Shown here: positions 9,459 to 19,100 of the stretch, in pieces | How the letters are laid out: each line of letters opens with the position of its first letter | Numbering within the stretch: the stretch's first letter is position 1 | DNA from: an uncultured Clostridia bacterium | GTDB lineage: Bacteria > Bacillota > Clostridia > Oscillospirales > Ruminococcaceae | NCBI GenBank assembly: GCA_947166275.1 | Contig: CAMVDP010000001.1 | Coordinates: 62,001-126,000 of the forward strand | Length of the DNA: 64,000 bases | Direction of reading: 5' to 3' | Made by a program: the position numbers and the translations under genes | Notes under the pieces: model-generated | Database searches by the model: none | Told to the model about the DNA's origin: nothing | What the model saw: only the letters and a program-made list of their open reading frames with translations

Positions 9459-10151
9459 ATGGCAGGCGTTTTGATAACCGGCGGCTCCGGCGGTATAGGC
9501 GGAGCTCTCGTCCGTGAGTTTGCACGTACTCACAATGTGACTTTCACTTACCTGCACGACGCGGCAGCTGCCGAAGCCTGCGCAGCACAGACACATGCAG
9601 TGCCGCTTCGCTGCGACATCTCCGACCCCGCGGATATACGCAGGCTCACGGACAGCGTGATGTCCTGTGATGTGCTGATAAACAATGCGGGCATCGCGTA
9701 TACCGGGCTGTTCACCGACATGAGCGACGAGGAAATGCTGCGGGTCATAAACACAGACCTCACCGGTACCATGATACTTACACGCGATATCGCGCGCGGT
9801 ATGGTGAAAGCTCACCGAGGCTGTATCATCAATATCTCCTCCGTGTGGGGAGTTTACGGAGCATCCTGCGAGGTCGCGTACTCCGCTGCCAAAGCGGGTA
9901 TCATAGGTTTCACAAAGGCTCTCGCGAAAGAGCTCGGACCCTCGGGCATACGTGTAAACTGCATAGCCCCCGGAGTCATAGATACGAAGATGAACTCTCA
10001 TCTCTCCGCCGATGATCTGCGTGAGCTTGCAGACTCCACTCCGCTCATGCGTATCGGCTCGCCCGATGATATCGCTCATGCCGCAAGATTTCTCGCGGAT
10101 AACCGCTTCACCACCGGACAGGTGATCGGCGTTGACGGTGGGTTCTGCTGA
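9459..10151 (+). CDS. Short-chain dehydrogenase/reductase, FabG-like
   Basis: A 230-residue classical SDR. It shows the cofactor loop TGGSGGIGG (near residues 7-15), the NNAG motif, the catalytic serine in NISSVWGVYG, the YSAAK tyrosine/lysine pair, and the IAPGVIDTKM segment after it. This pattern fits 3-oxoacyl-ACP reductase FabG or a related NADP-dependent reductase. It starts four bases after the stop of the ClpE-like gene. An upstream in-frame ATG at 9417 lies within that gene and adds no family sequence, so 9459 was preferred. There are no other fatty-acid genes nearby, so the substrate cannot be fixed. Confidence 0.85.
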   Translation: MAGVLITGGSGGIGGALVREFARTHNVTFTYLHDAAAAEACAAQTHAVPLRCDISDPADIRRLTDSVMSCDVLINNAGIAYTGLFTDMSDEEMLRVINTDLTGTMILTRDIARGMVKAHRGCIINISSVWGVYGASCEVAYSAAKAGIIGFTKALAKELGPSGIRVNCIAPGVIDTKMNSHLSADDLRELADSTPLMRIGSPDDIAHAARFLADNRFTTGQVIGVDGGFC

Positions 10152-10218
10152 AACAGCGGGAAGTTATCCACCGATCACAGCGTTTTGTGTAAATAATTTT
10201 CACATGAGGTAAAAAGAT

Positions 10219-10638
10219 ATGGATATCAATGAAACATCAATGTTCAACTCCCTCAAACCGCTTCTGCAGAACGAGGAGAAGATACTCTGCCCCGTCTTCG
10301 CCATCATTCAGAAGGATGTCAAGCGTATGACACACGCAACAAGCGAATTCGCTTACATCACTGTCACAAGCAAGGGCAGACTCGTGCTCTACCGCTTCGA
10401 CTCCGCGACCAGCCACCCCGAGATATACATGCTTTCAAACATCATGTTCGGCGAAACGCAGAAAATGAAGAATACCGGCATCTACTCTGCGGAGATAAGC
10501 TTCCTGAGCGATACCGGCGTACAGCAGGACATAAACTTCGCTGTGGAGCCAAAGCCCAAGGGAAGAGCCGAGGCGTTCCCGAATCAGCAGAAATACGCGG
10601 ACAAAATGTTTGCTATCTTCGACAAGATAATCGCGTAA
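10219..10638 (+). CDS. Small conserved-looking cytosolic protein of unknown function
   Basis: The 139-residue product has no signal peptide or membrane helix. Its predicted strand-rich middle (FAYITVTSKGRLVLYRF) and C-terminal helix (QQKYADKMFAIFDKIIA) resemble a bacterial PH-like fold, which is a guess from pattern only. TGAGGT lies upstream of the ATG. It is 16 bases from the MurL-like gene and probably shares its transcript, so a cell-wall link is possible. I do not recognise the family. Confidence 0.5.
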   Translation: MDINETSMFNSLKPLLQNEEKILCPVFAIIQKDVKRMTHATSEFAYITVTSKGRLVLYRFDSATSHPEIYMLSNIMFGETQKMKNTGIYSAEISFLSDTGVQQDINFAVEPKPKGRAEAFPNQQKYADKMFAIFDKIIA

Positions 10639-10654
10639 AACCGGAGGTCATACC

Positions 10655-11962
10655 GTGGATAAATTCACCGAGCTTCGCGCAAAATATGATACGTTCGTCT
10701 ATGAAAGCTTCACGCTCGACGACGCCGGCTTTTCTTTCCTATTCCGCATCGGGGAGTATGAATTCCGCCCCTCGTGGAAGTGGAGCGGTATACCCGATAC
10801 GGCGCTGACCCGATACATCGTGTTCTCACTCGGTATGGTGGAGCTGGTGAGCTACTGGAAGTGCGCCTGCCCGCCAAGAGTCATCGTAAAATGCGGCGCG
10901 CTCAACGATGAACAGATACTATGGTGGAAAAGGCTGTACTTCGATGGGCTTGGTGAGTTCTTCTACCGCAACGGGATAACTACTGACATCAAAAGCTTCA
11001 TGGACATCGAGTGCGAAAACTCCGATGTTCCGCGGTTCACGGATATCCGTGAAAACCGCTCCGGAGCTATGATACCGGTGGGCGGCGGCAAGGACAGCAT
11101 CGTCACGCTTGAGCTGCTGTCAGGCATGAAAGACCGCTCGTACTGCTTTCTGATAAATCCCCGTCCCACTACGCTCGGATGCGCTCACACCGCCGGATAT
11201 CCCGATGAGCGTATCATCGGACCGGGCAGAACTATCGACCCCGAGCTGCTGCGGCGTAATGCCGACGGCTGGCTGAACGGGCATACGCCGTTCTCTGCTG
11301 TCGTTGCGTTCTCGTCGTACCTTGCAGCAGTGATCTCCGGTTCACGATACATCGCGCTGTCCAACGAGTCAAGCGCGAACGAAGGCAATGTTGCGGGCAG
11401 TACCGTCAACCACCAGTACAGCAAAAGCACCGACTTCGAGCGGAAATTCCGTGAGTTCTGCTCAAAGTGGCTGCTTCCGGTGCCGGAGTATTTCAGTCTG
11501 CTGCGCCCGTGGACGGAATGGCGGATAACCCGCGAGTTCGTTAAATACCCGAAGTATTTTTCCGTGTTCAAGAGCTGCAATCTCGGCTCAAAGACCGACT
11601 CGTGGTGCGGCAGATGCGCGAAGTGCCTGTACGTGTACATCATGCTCGCGGGGTACCTCGACGATGACACATTGCACGGCATCTTCGGACGGGATATGCT
11701 TGCAGACACCGATCTCACGGAGATGTTTGACGCGCTGATCCACCCGGAATACGAAAAGCCCTTCGAGTGCGTGGGAACGCGTGACGAGGTACGGGTCGCG
11801 CTGGCGCACGCGATAAAGCTGCGTGAGGGGCAGTACCTGCCCGCACTTCTCGCGCGACACTCGATGCGCTGTGTTTACCAGCCGCCGAACATCGAGGGAC
11901 GATTTGACAATGACAACTTTGTACCACCCGAGCTTATCGGGCTGCTGAAAGGTGAAAAATGA
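10655..11962 (+). CDS. murL: UDP-MurNAc-L-Ala-L-Glu epimerase, MurL-like
   Basis: A 435-residue protein with the PP-loop-like ATP site GGGKDS (143-148), a downstream SNESSANEGN block (236-245) and a cysteine cluster (C308, C318, C321, C324) that could bind zinc. These features and the coupling to a MurD ligase match MurL, an ATP-dependent enzyme first described in Xanthomonas that inverts the terminal L-Glu of UDP-MurNAc-L-Ala-L-Glu to D-Glu. The start is GTG at 10655 with CGGAGG upstream. The last four bases overlap the murD start (ATGA). The assignment rests on recollection of motifs and on context; a generic PP-loop ligase is the alternative. Confidence 0.7.
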   Translation: MDKFTELRAKYDTFVYESFTLDDAGFSFLFRIGEYEFRPSWKWSGIPDTALTRYIVFSLGMVELVSYWKCACPPRVIVKCGALNDEQILWWKRLYFDGLGEFFYRNGITTDIKSFMDIECENSDVPRFTDIRENRSGAMIPVGGGKDSIVTLELLSGMKDRSYCFLINPRPTTLGCAHTAGYPDERIIGPGRTIDPELLRRNADGWLNGHTPFSAVVAFSSYLAAVISGSRYIALSNESSANEGNVAGSTVNHQYSKSTDFERKFREFCSKWLLPVPEYFSLLRPWTEWRITREFVKYPKYFSVFKSCNLGSKTDSWCGRCAKCLYVYIMLAGYLDDDTLHGIFGRDMLADTDLTEMFDALIHPEYEKPFECVGTRDEVRVALAHAIKLREGQYLPALLARHSMRCVYQPPNIEGRFDNDNFVPPELIGLLKGEK

Positions 11963-13266
11963 ACGTTTTTTACGACAGACTGCGGGAGTTCTTCAATGGA
12001 AAGAACGTGCTGATACTCGGTTTCGGGCGTGAGGGAAAAAGCACCCTCGCCCTGCTGAAAAACTTCGACTGCTCCGTGACTGTTGCCGACATGAACCCTG
12101 TCGCTGACCCTGACGCGCAGAATGTCCCGCAGATCACCGGAGAGCATTACCTTGACTCGCTTCCGGACTATGACATTATTATGAAAGCACCGGGCGTTGT
12201 TCTGCTCGACAGGGTGCCGGCGGACGTAAAGCCGAGGATAACAAGTCAGACCGACCTTCTGCTTCGCTTCTGCCCCAACCGTATCATCGGCATTACCGGC
12301 ACCAAGGGCAAGTCAACCACTTCCTCGCTTATCTTTCACCTGCTGTCACACGCCGGTATCCCAGCGGTGCTTATCGGCAACATCGGCATTCCGCCGCTTA
12401 CCATTGCCGACTCGATCGCCGACGGGACTGTGATCGTCTGCGAGATGAGCTGCCACCAGCTTGAGTATGTCCAGGCTTCTCCGGATATCGCGGTGTACCT
12501 GAACCTGTTCGAGGAGCACCTCGACCACTATACCGGCTTCGACGCGTACCGCAGGGCAAAGGAAAACATATACCGCTATCAGACGGCAAATGACACTCTG
12601 ATAGTCAACAAGGCTCTTGTACCGTCAGAGCCGGCACAGCACATCATAACGGCTTCACTCGATGAACCCGCCGATATAGGCGTGAGCGACACCGGAAACC
12701 CTGTCATAAACTCGGTGCGCTTTCCGGTCACGACAAAACTGCTCGGTCGGCATAACATCTACAACATCGGTATCGCAATGTGCGCCGCGCATTTGTGCGG
12801 TGCGGCTTACCCCGATATGGATGCCGCTGTCGCGAGCTTCGACGGACTGCGCCACCGCCTTGAAGATGTCGGCACTGTCGGCGGTGTGCGATACATCAAT
12901 GACAGCATCAGCACCTGCCCATCCACCGCCATCGCGGGTGTCAAAGCCTTCGGCGGCGCTGTGGACACAATTATCATCGGCGGTATGGACAGAGGGATAG
13001 ACTATACAGAGCTTGTGGATTTCCTGAATACTTCCGATATCGCGAACGTCATACTGCTGCCGGACAGCGGACACCGCATCGAACCGCAGCTTGACTCCGC
13101 CGGACGAAACATATACCACGCCGTCGATCTTGCCGATGCTGTGAAGCACGCGAAGGTTGTCACAAAGAGCATCTGCCTCTTCTCCCCCGCAGCTGCGAGC
13201 TACGGATTTTACAAGAACTTCGAGGAACGCGGCGAACATTTCTCAAAGCTCGTAAAAATGTCCTGA
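11959..13266 (+). CDS. murD: UDP-N-acetylmuramoyl-L-alanine:glutamate ligase, MurD/MurD2 type
   Basis: A 435-residue Mur ligase. It has an N-terminal nucleotide-sugar domain (VLILGFGREGKST), the ATP loop GITGTKGKSTT near residue 113, the carbamylated-lysine region, and C-terminal domain motifs LRHRLEDVG, NDSISTCPSTA and LFSPAAAS. MurD adds D-Glu to UDP-MurNAc-L-Ala; MurD2 enzymes paired with MurL add L-Glu instead. The four-base overlap with murL suggests the MurD2 role. The usual MurD wording DSKATNP appears here as NDSISTCPS, consistent with a divergent subfamily. Its end carries three 10-bp repeats and is followed by a terminator. Confidence 0.85.
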   Translation: MNVFYDRLREFFNGKNVLILGFGREGKSTLALLKNFDCSVTVADMNPVADPDAQNVPQITGEHYLDSLPDYDIIMKAPGVVLLDRVPADVKPRITSQTDLLLRFCPNRIIGITGTKGKSTTSSLIFHLLSHAGIPAVLIGNIGIPPLTIADSIADGTVIVCEMSCHQLEYVQASPDIAVYLNLFEEHLDHYTGFDAYRRAKENIYRYQTANDTLIVNKALVPSEPAQHIITASLDEPADIGVSDTGNPVINSVRFPVTTKLLGRHNIYNIGIAMCAAHLCGAAYPDMDAAVASFDGLRHRLEDVGTVGGVRYINDSISTCPSTAIAGVKAFGGAVDTIIIGGMDRGIDYTELVDFLNTSDIANVILLPDSGHRIEPQLDSAGRNIYHAVDLADAVKHAKVVTKSICLFSPAAASYGFYKNFEERGEHFSKLVKMS

Positions 13267-13287
13267 AATGTCCTTGTATGTCCTGTA
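13258..13287 (+). repeat. Three tandem 10-bp repeats, ATGTCCTNNN
   Basis: ATGTCCTGAA, ATGTCCTTGT and ATGTCCTGTA lie end to end, one helical turn each. The first unit overlaps the murD stop codon. They sit just upstream of a terminator and the terminase remnant, so they may be a protein-binding array or the scar of phage integration. Confidence 0.6.
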
Positions 13288-13310
13288 AAAGTATGATATA
13301 TTGCTATTAT

Positions 13311-13346
13311 AGACCTGTGTAAGATAACACGGGTCTTTATTTTTGC
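13311..13346 (+). terminator. Intrinsic terminator after murD
   Basis: AGACCTGTGT and ACACGGGTCT form a 10-bp stem with one G-T pair and a six-base loop (AAGATA). A T-rich run, TTATTTTTG, follows. It separates the cell-wall operon from the phage genes. Confidence 0.75.
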
Positions 13347-13371
13347 ACCGGTTTGCAGGAAAGGAGAAAAT

Positions 13372-13581
13372 ATGGCGACAAAAAAAGTGATCGCTGACCG
13401 TGACGAGATAATGAAATTCCTCACATCGGTCATGCGGAACTCTGAGCTTTCCGAAAAGGACAGGCTCGGCGCGGCTTTCAAGCTCGGGAGGTACCTCGGA
13501 CTTGAAGCCGGCGACAGCGACAGCGGGGAGATACCCCGCGTGATAATCTATGACGGCACCGCAAAAGATAAACTTCCTTGA
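13372..13581 (+). CDS. Shortened phage terminase small subunit
   Basis: The 69-residue product contains ADRDEIMKFLTSVMRNSEL and KDRLGAAFKLGRYLGL, which match the oligomerisation part of Terminase_2-type small subunits. Such proteins are usually about twice this length and carry an N-terminal helix-turn-helix that binds the packaging site. That region is missing here, so specific packaging start is probably lost. A strong AAGGAG site precedes the ATG. The 3' end overlaps the large-subunit gene by 32 bases, the normal arrangement. Confidence 0.65.
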   Translation: MATKKVIADRDEIMKFLTSVMRNSELSEKDRLGAAFKLGRYLGLEAGDSDSGEIPRVIIYDGTAKDKLP

Positions 13582-14809
13582 TCTGATACCGCCGTCCTTC
13601 CACAGTGTCCACCGCGATATCGGGGAATGTGCGCATACTCACTACGCACTCTGCGGCGGACGCGGGAGCTGCAAATCATCGTTCGTGAGCCTTGAGATCG
13701 TGCGCGGCATTATGGCGGACAAGAACGCCAACGGGATAGCTGTGCGCAAGATCGGCAGAAACATTCGCGAGACAGTGTATGAGCAGCTTCTTTGGGCGAT
13801 AGATATGCTCGGAGCCACCGACCTATGGGACAGTCGCGTGAGCATTCCCGAGCTTGTCTATAGACCCACGGGACAGCGCATCATTTTCCGCGGCGCAGAT
13901 GACCCGAGGAAATTCAAATCCGTCAAATGCTCGTCGGGTATCATGAAATACATCTGGTTCGAGGAAGCCGATGAGTTTTCAGGTATCTGCGAGCTCGACA
14001 TGATCAACCAATCGCTTATGCGCGGTGAAGGTGATTTCTTCGTGTTCTATACCTACAATCCGCCGCGCAGCGCAGCCGCATGGATAAACACCGAGTTTTC
14101 AAGGCCACGCGCAGACAGGCTGACGCACCGCAGCGACTATCGCAGCGTTCCCCGGGAGTGGCTCGGCGACGCTTTTCTCGCTGAAGCGGAATATCTGAAA
14201 AGCTCCGACTCCCGCCGCTACAGGAATGAGTACCTCGGTGAGATCACCGGCACCGGCGCAGAGATATTTACCAACGTTACGCTGCGCCCGCTCGATGACG
14301 GACAGATCGCAGGCTTCGACAGGATATACCGCGGCATCGACTGGGGCTACGGTGCCGACCCGTTCGTGTACATCGCCGCGGCGCTCGAAAACCGCACGCT
14401 GTACATCTTCGACGAGTACTGGAAGTGCGGGGCGGGGTTCGATGAGATAGCGGCGGCGCTGGAGCACGTAAACGGGCTCATCACTGCCGACAGCGCCGAG
14501 CCGCGCTCGAATGACGAGCTGCGCGCCCGGGGCTTCAATATCCGCGGGACAAAAAAGGGACAGGGCTCGATAGAATACGGCATACGCATGCTGTGCGGGC
14601 TTGAGCGCATAGTCATAGACCCGGTACGCTGCCCGAACGCCGCACGTGAGTTCACCGGCTACAAGTTTGTGAGCGACGGTAACGGCGGATTCCGCGGAGG
14701 ATATCCCGACCGGGACAACCATACTATCGACGCGGTGCGCTACGCTCTTGAGGAGCACTTCTCAAGACGCACCGTGAAATTCGTCGACCGACGAAAATTA
14801 GGAATTTAA
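13550..14809 (+). CDS. Phage terminase large subunit, PBSX/Terminase_3 type
   Basis: A 419-residue packaging motor. The ATPase half has Walker A GGRGSCKSS (near residue 36) and Walker B IWFEEADEF; the nuclease half has the acidic residues IDWGYGADP (near 264) and DNHTIDAVRYALEEH near the C terminus. All key residues are present, so the protein could still be active. TerL cuts concatemeric phage DNA and pumps it through the portal, which is encoded next. Length is normal for the family. Confidence 0.9.
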   Translation: MTAPQKINFLDLIPPSFHSVHRDIGECAHTHYALCGGRGSCKSSFVSLEIVRGIMADKNANGIAVRKIGRNIRETVYEQLLWAIDMLGATDLWDSRVSIPELVYRPTGQRIIFRGADDPRKFKSVKCSSGIMKYIWFEEADEFSGICELDMINQSLMRGEGDFFVFYTYNPPRSAAAWINTEFSRPRADRLTHRSDYRSVPREWLGDAFLAEAEYLKSSDSRRYRNEYLGEITGTGAEIFTNVTLRPLDDGQIAGFDRIYRGIDWGYGADPFVYIAAALENRTLYIFDEYWKCGAGFDEIAAALEHVNGLITADSAEPRSNDELRARGFNIRGTKKGQGSIEYGIRMLCGLERIVIDPVRCPNAAREFTGYKFVSDGNGGFRGGYPDRDNHTIDAVRYALEEHFSRRTVKFVDRRKLGI

Positions 14810-14821
14810 AGGAGTGTAATC

Positions 14822-16063
14822 ATGTTCACTATTCCGGATAATACAACCATAACACCGAAGCTCGCGGTGAAGTTCATTCTCCGCCACTCGGCTTTCAGCA
14901 GCAGACTTGACAGGCTTTACAGCTACTATATAGGAGACCATGACATTCTCTCACGCACTGCCGACAAGGGCGCTAACAATCGTCTCGTCTGCAATCACGC
15001 AAAGTACATCACTGACTGTACCACCGGGTACTTTCTCGGCTCGCCCGTGCGATACGCGTCACGCTCCGGCAAGGATATCTCCGTTGTCACCGATGTGCTC
15101 AAGCGCGCCGACAGCGATACCGAGGATATAGACCTTGCCCGCTTCGGCTCTATCTACGGCACATCATACGAGATGCTGTACATCGACGGCGAGGGGCAGA
15201 TAAAACTCGCAAGTCTCGACCCGCGCAGCGCTTTCGTGGTATACGATGACAGCGTTGAGCAGAAGCCTGTGTTCGGCGTTTACTACATGCCCGTCAATTC
15301 AGGGGACGGATATCGCTCGGGCTACCGCGTGTACCTCTGCGACAGCTCCACCGTCACAGAGTTCTTCACTACAACGTCGTTCTCGATCACAAAGAAGTGC
15401 GAGCCGTATGAACACTTCTTCGGCGGCGTGCCGATCATCGAGTACTACAACAACTGGGACAAGCAGGGCGATTTCGAACAGGTCACAACGCTCATCGACG
15501 CGTACAATACTCTCCAGTCCGACCGCGTCAACGATAAGGAACAGTTCGTCGATTCGCTCCTCGTCATCAAGGGGCAGATACTCGGTGATACTGCAGAGGA
15601 ACAGAGCGACACATACAACGCTATCAAGCGCTATGGCGTGATGACTATCGATGACACCGGCGATGCAAAGTGGCTCACAAGACAGTTCGATGAGAGCTCC
15701 GTGGATATCCTGCGCCGCTCGCTTGAATCGGATATCCACAAGTTCAGCGGCGTGCCGTGCCTTTCCGATGAGAGCTTCTCCGGTAACAGCTCCGGCGTGG
15801 CTATCAAATATAAGCTGCTTGCGTTCGAGCAGATGACAAAGATAAAGGAACGCTACTTCACCGAGGGGCTCAAGATACGACTCGCGCTTATCGCGAACGC
15901 ACTTACTGTCCTCGGTTACTCCAAACCCGATGTCGGTGATATACAGATAATCTTTACACATAACCTGCCTGAGAATGAAGCGGAAATAGCGAAAACAGTA
16001 AGCCTGCTCAAAGACATACTGCCCGAAGACAAGCTCGTGAAGCTGCTTCCTTACGATATTTAA
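14822..16063 (+). CDS. Phage portal protein, SPP1 gp6-like
   Basis: A 413-residue protein with portal hallmarks: NRLVCNHAKYITDCTTGYFLGSP near the N terminus, VVYDDSVEQKPVFGVYY in the wing region, and the C-terminal stem segment with FEQMTKIKERYFTEGL. It forms the dodecameric DNA gate of the head. It follows terL by 12 bases with an AAAGGAG site. The reading frame is complete, but no head, scaffold or tail gene follows; a strong terminator stands 10 bases after the stop. Confidence 0.88.
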   Translation: MFTIPDNTTITPKLAVKFILRHSAFSSRLDRLYSYYIGDHDILSRTADKGANNRLVCNHAKYITDCTTGYFLGSPVRYASRSGKDISVVTDVLKRADSDTEDIDLARFGSIYGTSYEMLYIDGEGQIKLASLDPRSAFVVYDDSVEQKPVFGVYYMPVNSGDGYRSGYRVYLCDSSTVTEFFTTTSFSITKKCEPYEHFFGGVPIIEYYNNWDKQGDFEQVTTLIDAYNTLQSDRVNDKEQFVDSLLVIKGQILGDTAEEQSDTYNAIKRYGVMTIDDTGDAKWLTRQFDESSVDILRRSLESDIHKFSGVPCLSDESFSGNSSGVAIKYKLLAFEQMTKIKERYFTEGLKIRLALIANALTVLGYSKPDVGDIQIIFTHNLPENEAEIAKTVSLLKDILPEDKLVKLLPYDI

Positions 16064-16072
16064 AATAAAACC

Positions 16073-16106
16073 GGGGGACCTTTCCTACGAGAAAAGGTCC
16101 CCCATT
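16073..16106. terminator. Bidirectional terminator between portal gene and purL
   Basis: GGGGGACCTTTC pairs with GAAAAGGTCCCCC around a six-base loop (one extra A). ATTTT follows on the + strand and an A-rich stretch precedes it, so it can end both the portal transcript and purL, whose stop lies 20 bases away. Confidence 0.85.
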
Positions 16107-16124
16107 TTGATCATATTGCAACTA

Positions 16125-19100
16125 TTACCTGAAGTACTCCACGCCGCTTCTGAACAGAGGCTGATCCTTGATGCCGTCAACGTTCACGCAGCAGTCCGCC
16201 GAAATTCGCTCGCTGTGACCCATTTTGCCGAGCACGCGTCCGTCGGGCGAGATGATGCCCTCGATCGCATACATCGAGCTGTTCGGATTGTAGCGAAGAT
16301 CCATGGTGGGGCTGCCCTCAAGGTCAACGTACTGCGTTGCCACCTGGCCGTTGGCTATCAGCTTCTTTATCACATCCTCGGGAGCTACGAATCTGCCCTC
16401 GCCGTGAGAGATCGGTATAGTGTGGATATCGCCCACCTTGCAGCCTGCAAGCCACGGGCTCTTGTCGGTGCAGATACGTGTGCGGACGAGCTGTGACTGG
16501 TGTCTGCCGATCTTGTTGAAGGTGAGGGTCGGGCTTTCAGCGGTGAGCGGGACGATCTCGCCCAGCGGCACGAGCCCGAGCTTTATGAGCGACTGGAAGC
16601 CGTTGCAGATGCCAAGCATCAATCCGTCACGATGATACAGCATGTCATTCACCGCATCCTTTACCTTCGGGTTGCGGAAGAACGCGTTGATGAACTTGCC
16701 GGAGCCCTCGGGCTCGTCACCGCCGCTGAAGCCGCCGGGGATCGCGATAATGTTGCTCTGCTGTATCAGCTTTGCGAAGGCTTCCACAGACTCCTCCACC
16801 GCAGATGCGGTGAGATTGCGGATAACAAATATCTCAGGGTCACCGCCCTCACGGCGGAATGCCTCCGCCATGTCGTACTCTCCGTTCGTACCGGGGAACG
16901 CCGGAATGAGCACCTTCGGCTTTGCGGTCTTATGAGCGCAGGTGAACTGTGTATTGGTTATGCTCTCTATCTTTTCGGGTGCGTCGTAGTGCTTTACGGT
17001 GTCCCTGAATATCGGTTCGAGCACCGCGTCCCACTTCTTTTCGAGCGCCGCGATGTCAATGTCTGTGCCGCCGCATACGATGCGATAGTCCTCGATGGTC
17101 TCGCCTATCTCTGTGAAGCCGTCACCGAGATCGCTGCCGCTCTCGATGATAAATCCGCCGTAGTGCATACCGAACAGTGTGTCGTCATCAGAAACATTCA
17201 GCTTCGCGCCGATACGGTTTCCGAGCGCCATTTTGAACACGCCCTCGGCTATGCCGCCGTGAGCAAGCGACCATACTGCCGCAGCCTTGCCGTCGGCTAT
17301 TATCTTCTCGACCTTTGCGAACACTTCCTTGACGCTCTGATAGTCGGGAAGCCCGTTCGCGTCATACTTCGGAGCTATATAGAACAGCTTGTCGTACGGA
17401 AGCTTGAACTCGGCGCTTATGATCTTGTCGGACTTTGCCGTACCTACTGCGAATGAAACCAGTGTCGGCGGAACGTCGATGTGCTCGAAGGTGCCGCTCA
17501 TGGAGTCCTTGCCGCCGATAGAGCCTATACCGAGCTTCTTCTGCGCGGCATACGCACCGAGCAGCGCGCTGAACGGTTTGCCCCAGCGCTTCGGGTCGCC
17601 CTGCGTGCGCTCGAAGTATTCCTGGAACGTGAGCCAGCATCGCTCGCTCTTACCGCCCGCAGCTACGAGCTTTGCAACGCTCTCCACAACCGCGAGCACA
17701 GCGCCGTGATAGGGCGACTGTACCGCTACCGCGGGGTCGTAGCCCCATGCCATGATCGAAGCGGTCTTTGTTTCAGCGCCAAGCACGGGTATCTTCGCTG
17801 CCATAGCCTGCACGGGAGTCTGCTGGGTCTTGCCGGAGAACGGCATCAGTACTGTCGCCGCGCCTACGGTGGAGTCAAAACGCTGGACCAGCGCACGCTG
17901 AGAGCAGACGTTAAGGTCTGTCATCAGGCGCTCCCAGTCCCCGGGAGTGTTGGTGTAGCCGGTTTTATACGATACCTGCGCGACAGGCACCTCGATGTCG
18001 GTGTGCTTCTCCGCGCCGTTGGAATTCAGGAACTCGCGCGATATATCGCAGATCTTTTTGCCGTTCCAGTTCATTACGAGGCGGGGTTCAGCCTCAACTA
18101 CCGCAACGGGGGTGGCTTCAAGATTCTCCTCGTCAGCCAGTGCAACGAACTTGTCTACGTCGTTCTTGTCTACCACGACTGCCATGCGCTCCTGCGATTC
18201 CGAGATCGCGAGCTCTGTGCCGTCAAGTCCCGCGTACTTCTTCGGTACAGCATTGAGGTCGATAGTCAGGCCGTCGGCAAGCTCGCCGATCGCAACTGAA
18301 ACACCGCCAGCGCCGAAGTCGTTGCAGCGCTTGATGAGCACGGTGGCTTCTCTGCGGCGGAACAGGCGCTGGAGCTTACGCTCGATAGGCGCGTTACCCT
18401 TCTGTACCTCGGCTCCGCAGGTCTCAAGAGACTGCACGCTGTGGGACTTTGAGGAACCTGTAGCTCCGCCGCAGCCGTCACGGCCTGTACGGCCGCCGAG
18501 CAGGATTATCACATCGCCGGGAGCGGGTCTTTCGCGGCGAACATGGTCAGCGGGAGCTGCCGCGATGACAGCGCCTATCTCCATGCGCTTCGCCATGTAG
18601 CCGGGGTGGTATATCTCCGCGACATGACCTGTTGCGAGACCTATCTGGTTGCCGTAGGACGAGTAGCCTGCGGCAGCTGTTGTGGTTATCTTGCGGGGCG
18701 GGAGCTTGCCTTTTATAGTCTTTTCTACCGGCAGCAGCGGGTCGGACGCTCCGGTCACACGCATAGCCTGATAAACATACGATCGCCCGGACAGCGGGTC
18801 ACGGATCGCTCCGCCGAGGCAGGTCGCCGCGCCGCCGAACGGCTCGATCTCCGTCGGGTGGTTGTGGGTCTCGTTCTTGAACATGAGCAGCCAGTCCTCG
18901 TCCTTACCGTCAACATCCACCTTTATGCGTACCGAGCAGGCGTTGATCTCTTCGCTCTCATCGAGATCCTTAAGTATGCCGTCTTTCTTCAGCTTCTTCG
19001 CCGCAAGAGTCGCGATGTCCATAAGGCACACGGGTTTTCCTTCCCTGCCAAGCTCCTTGCGGTCAAGCTTGTACTCATTGTATGTATCGGCGATGTAGGG

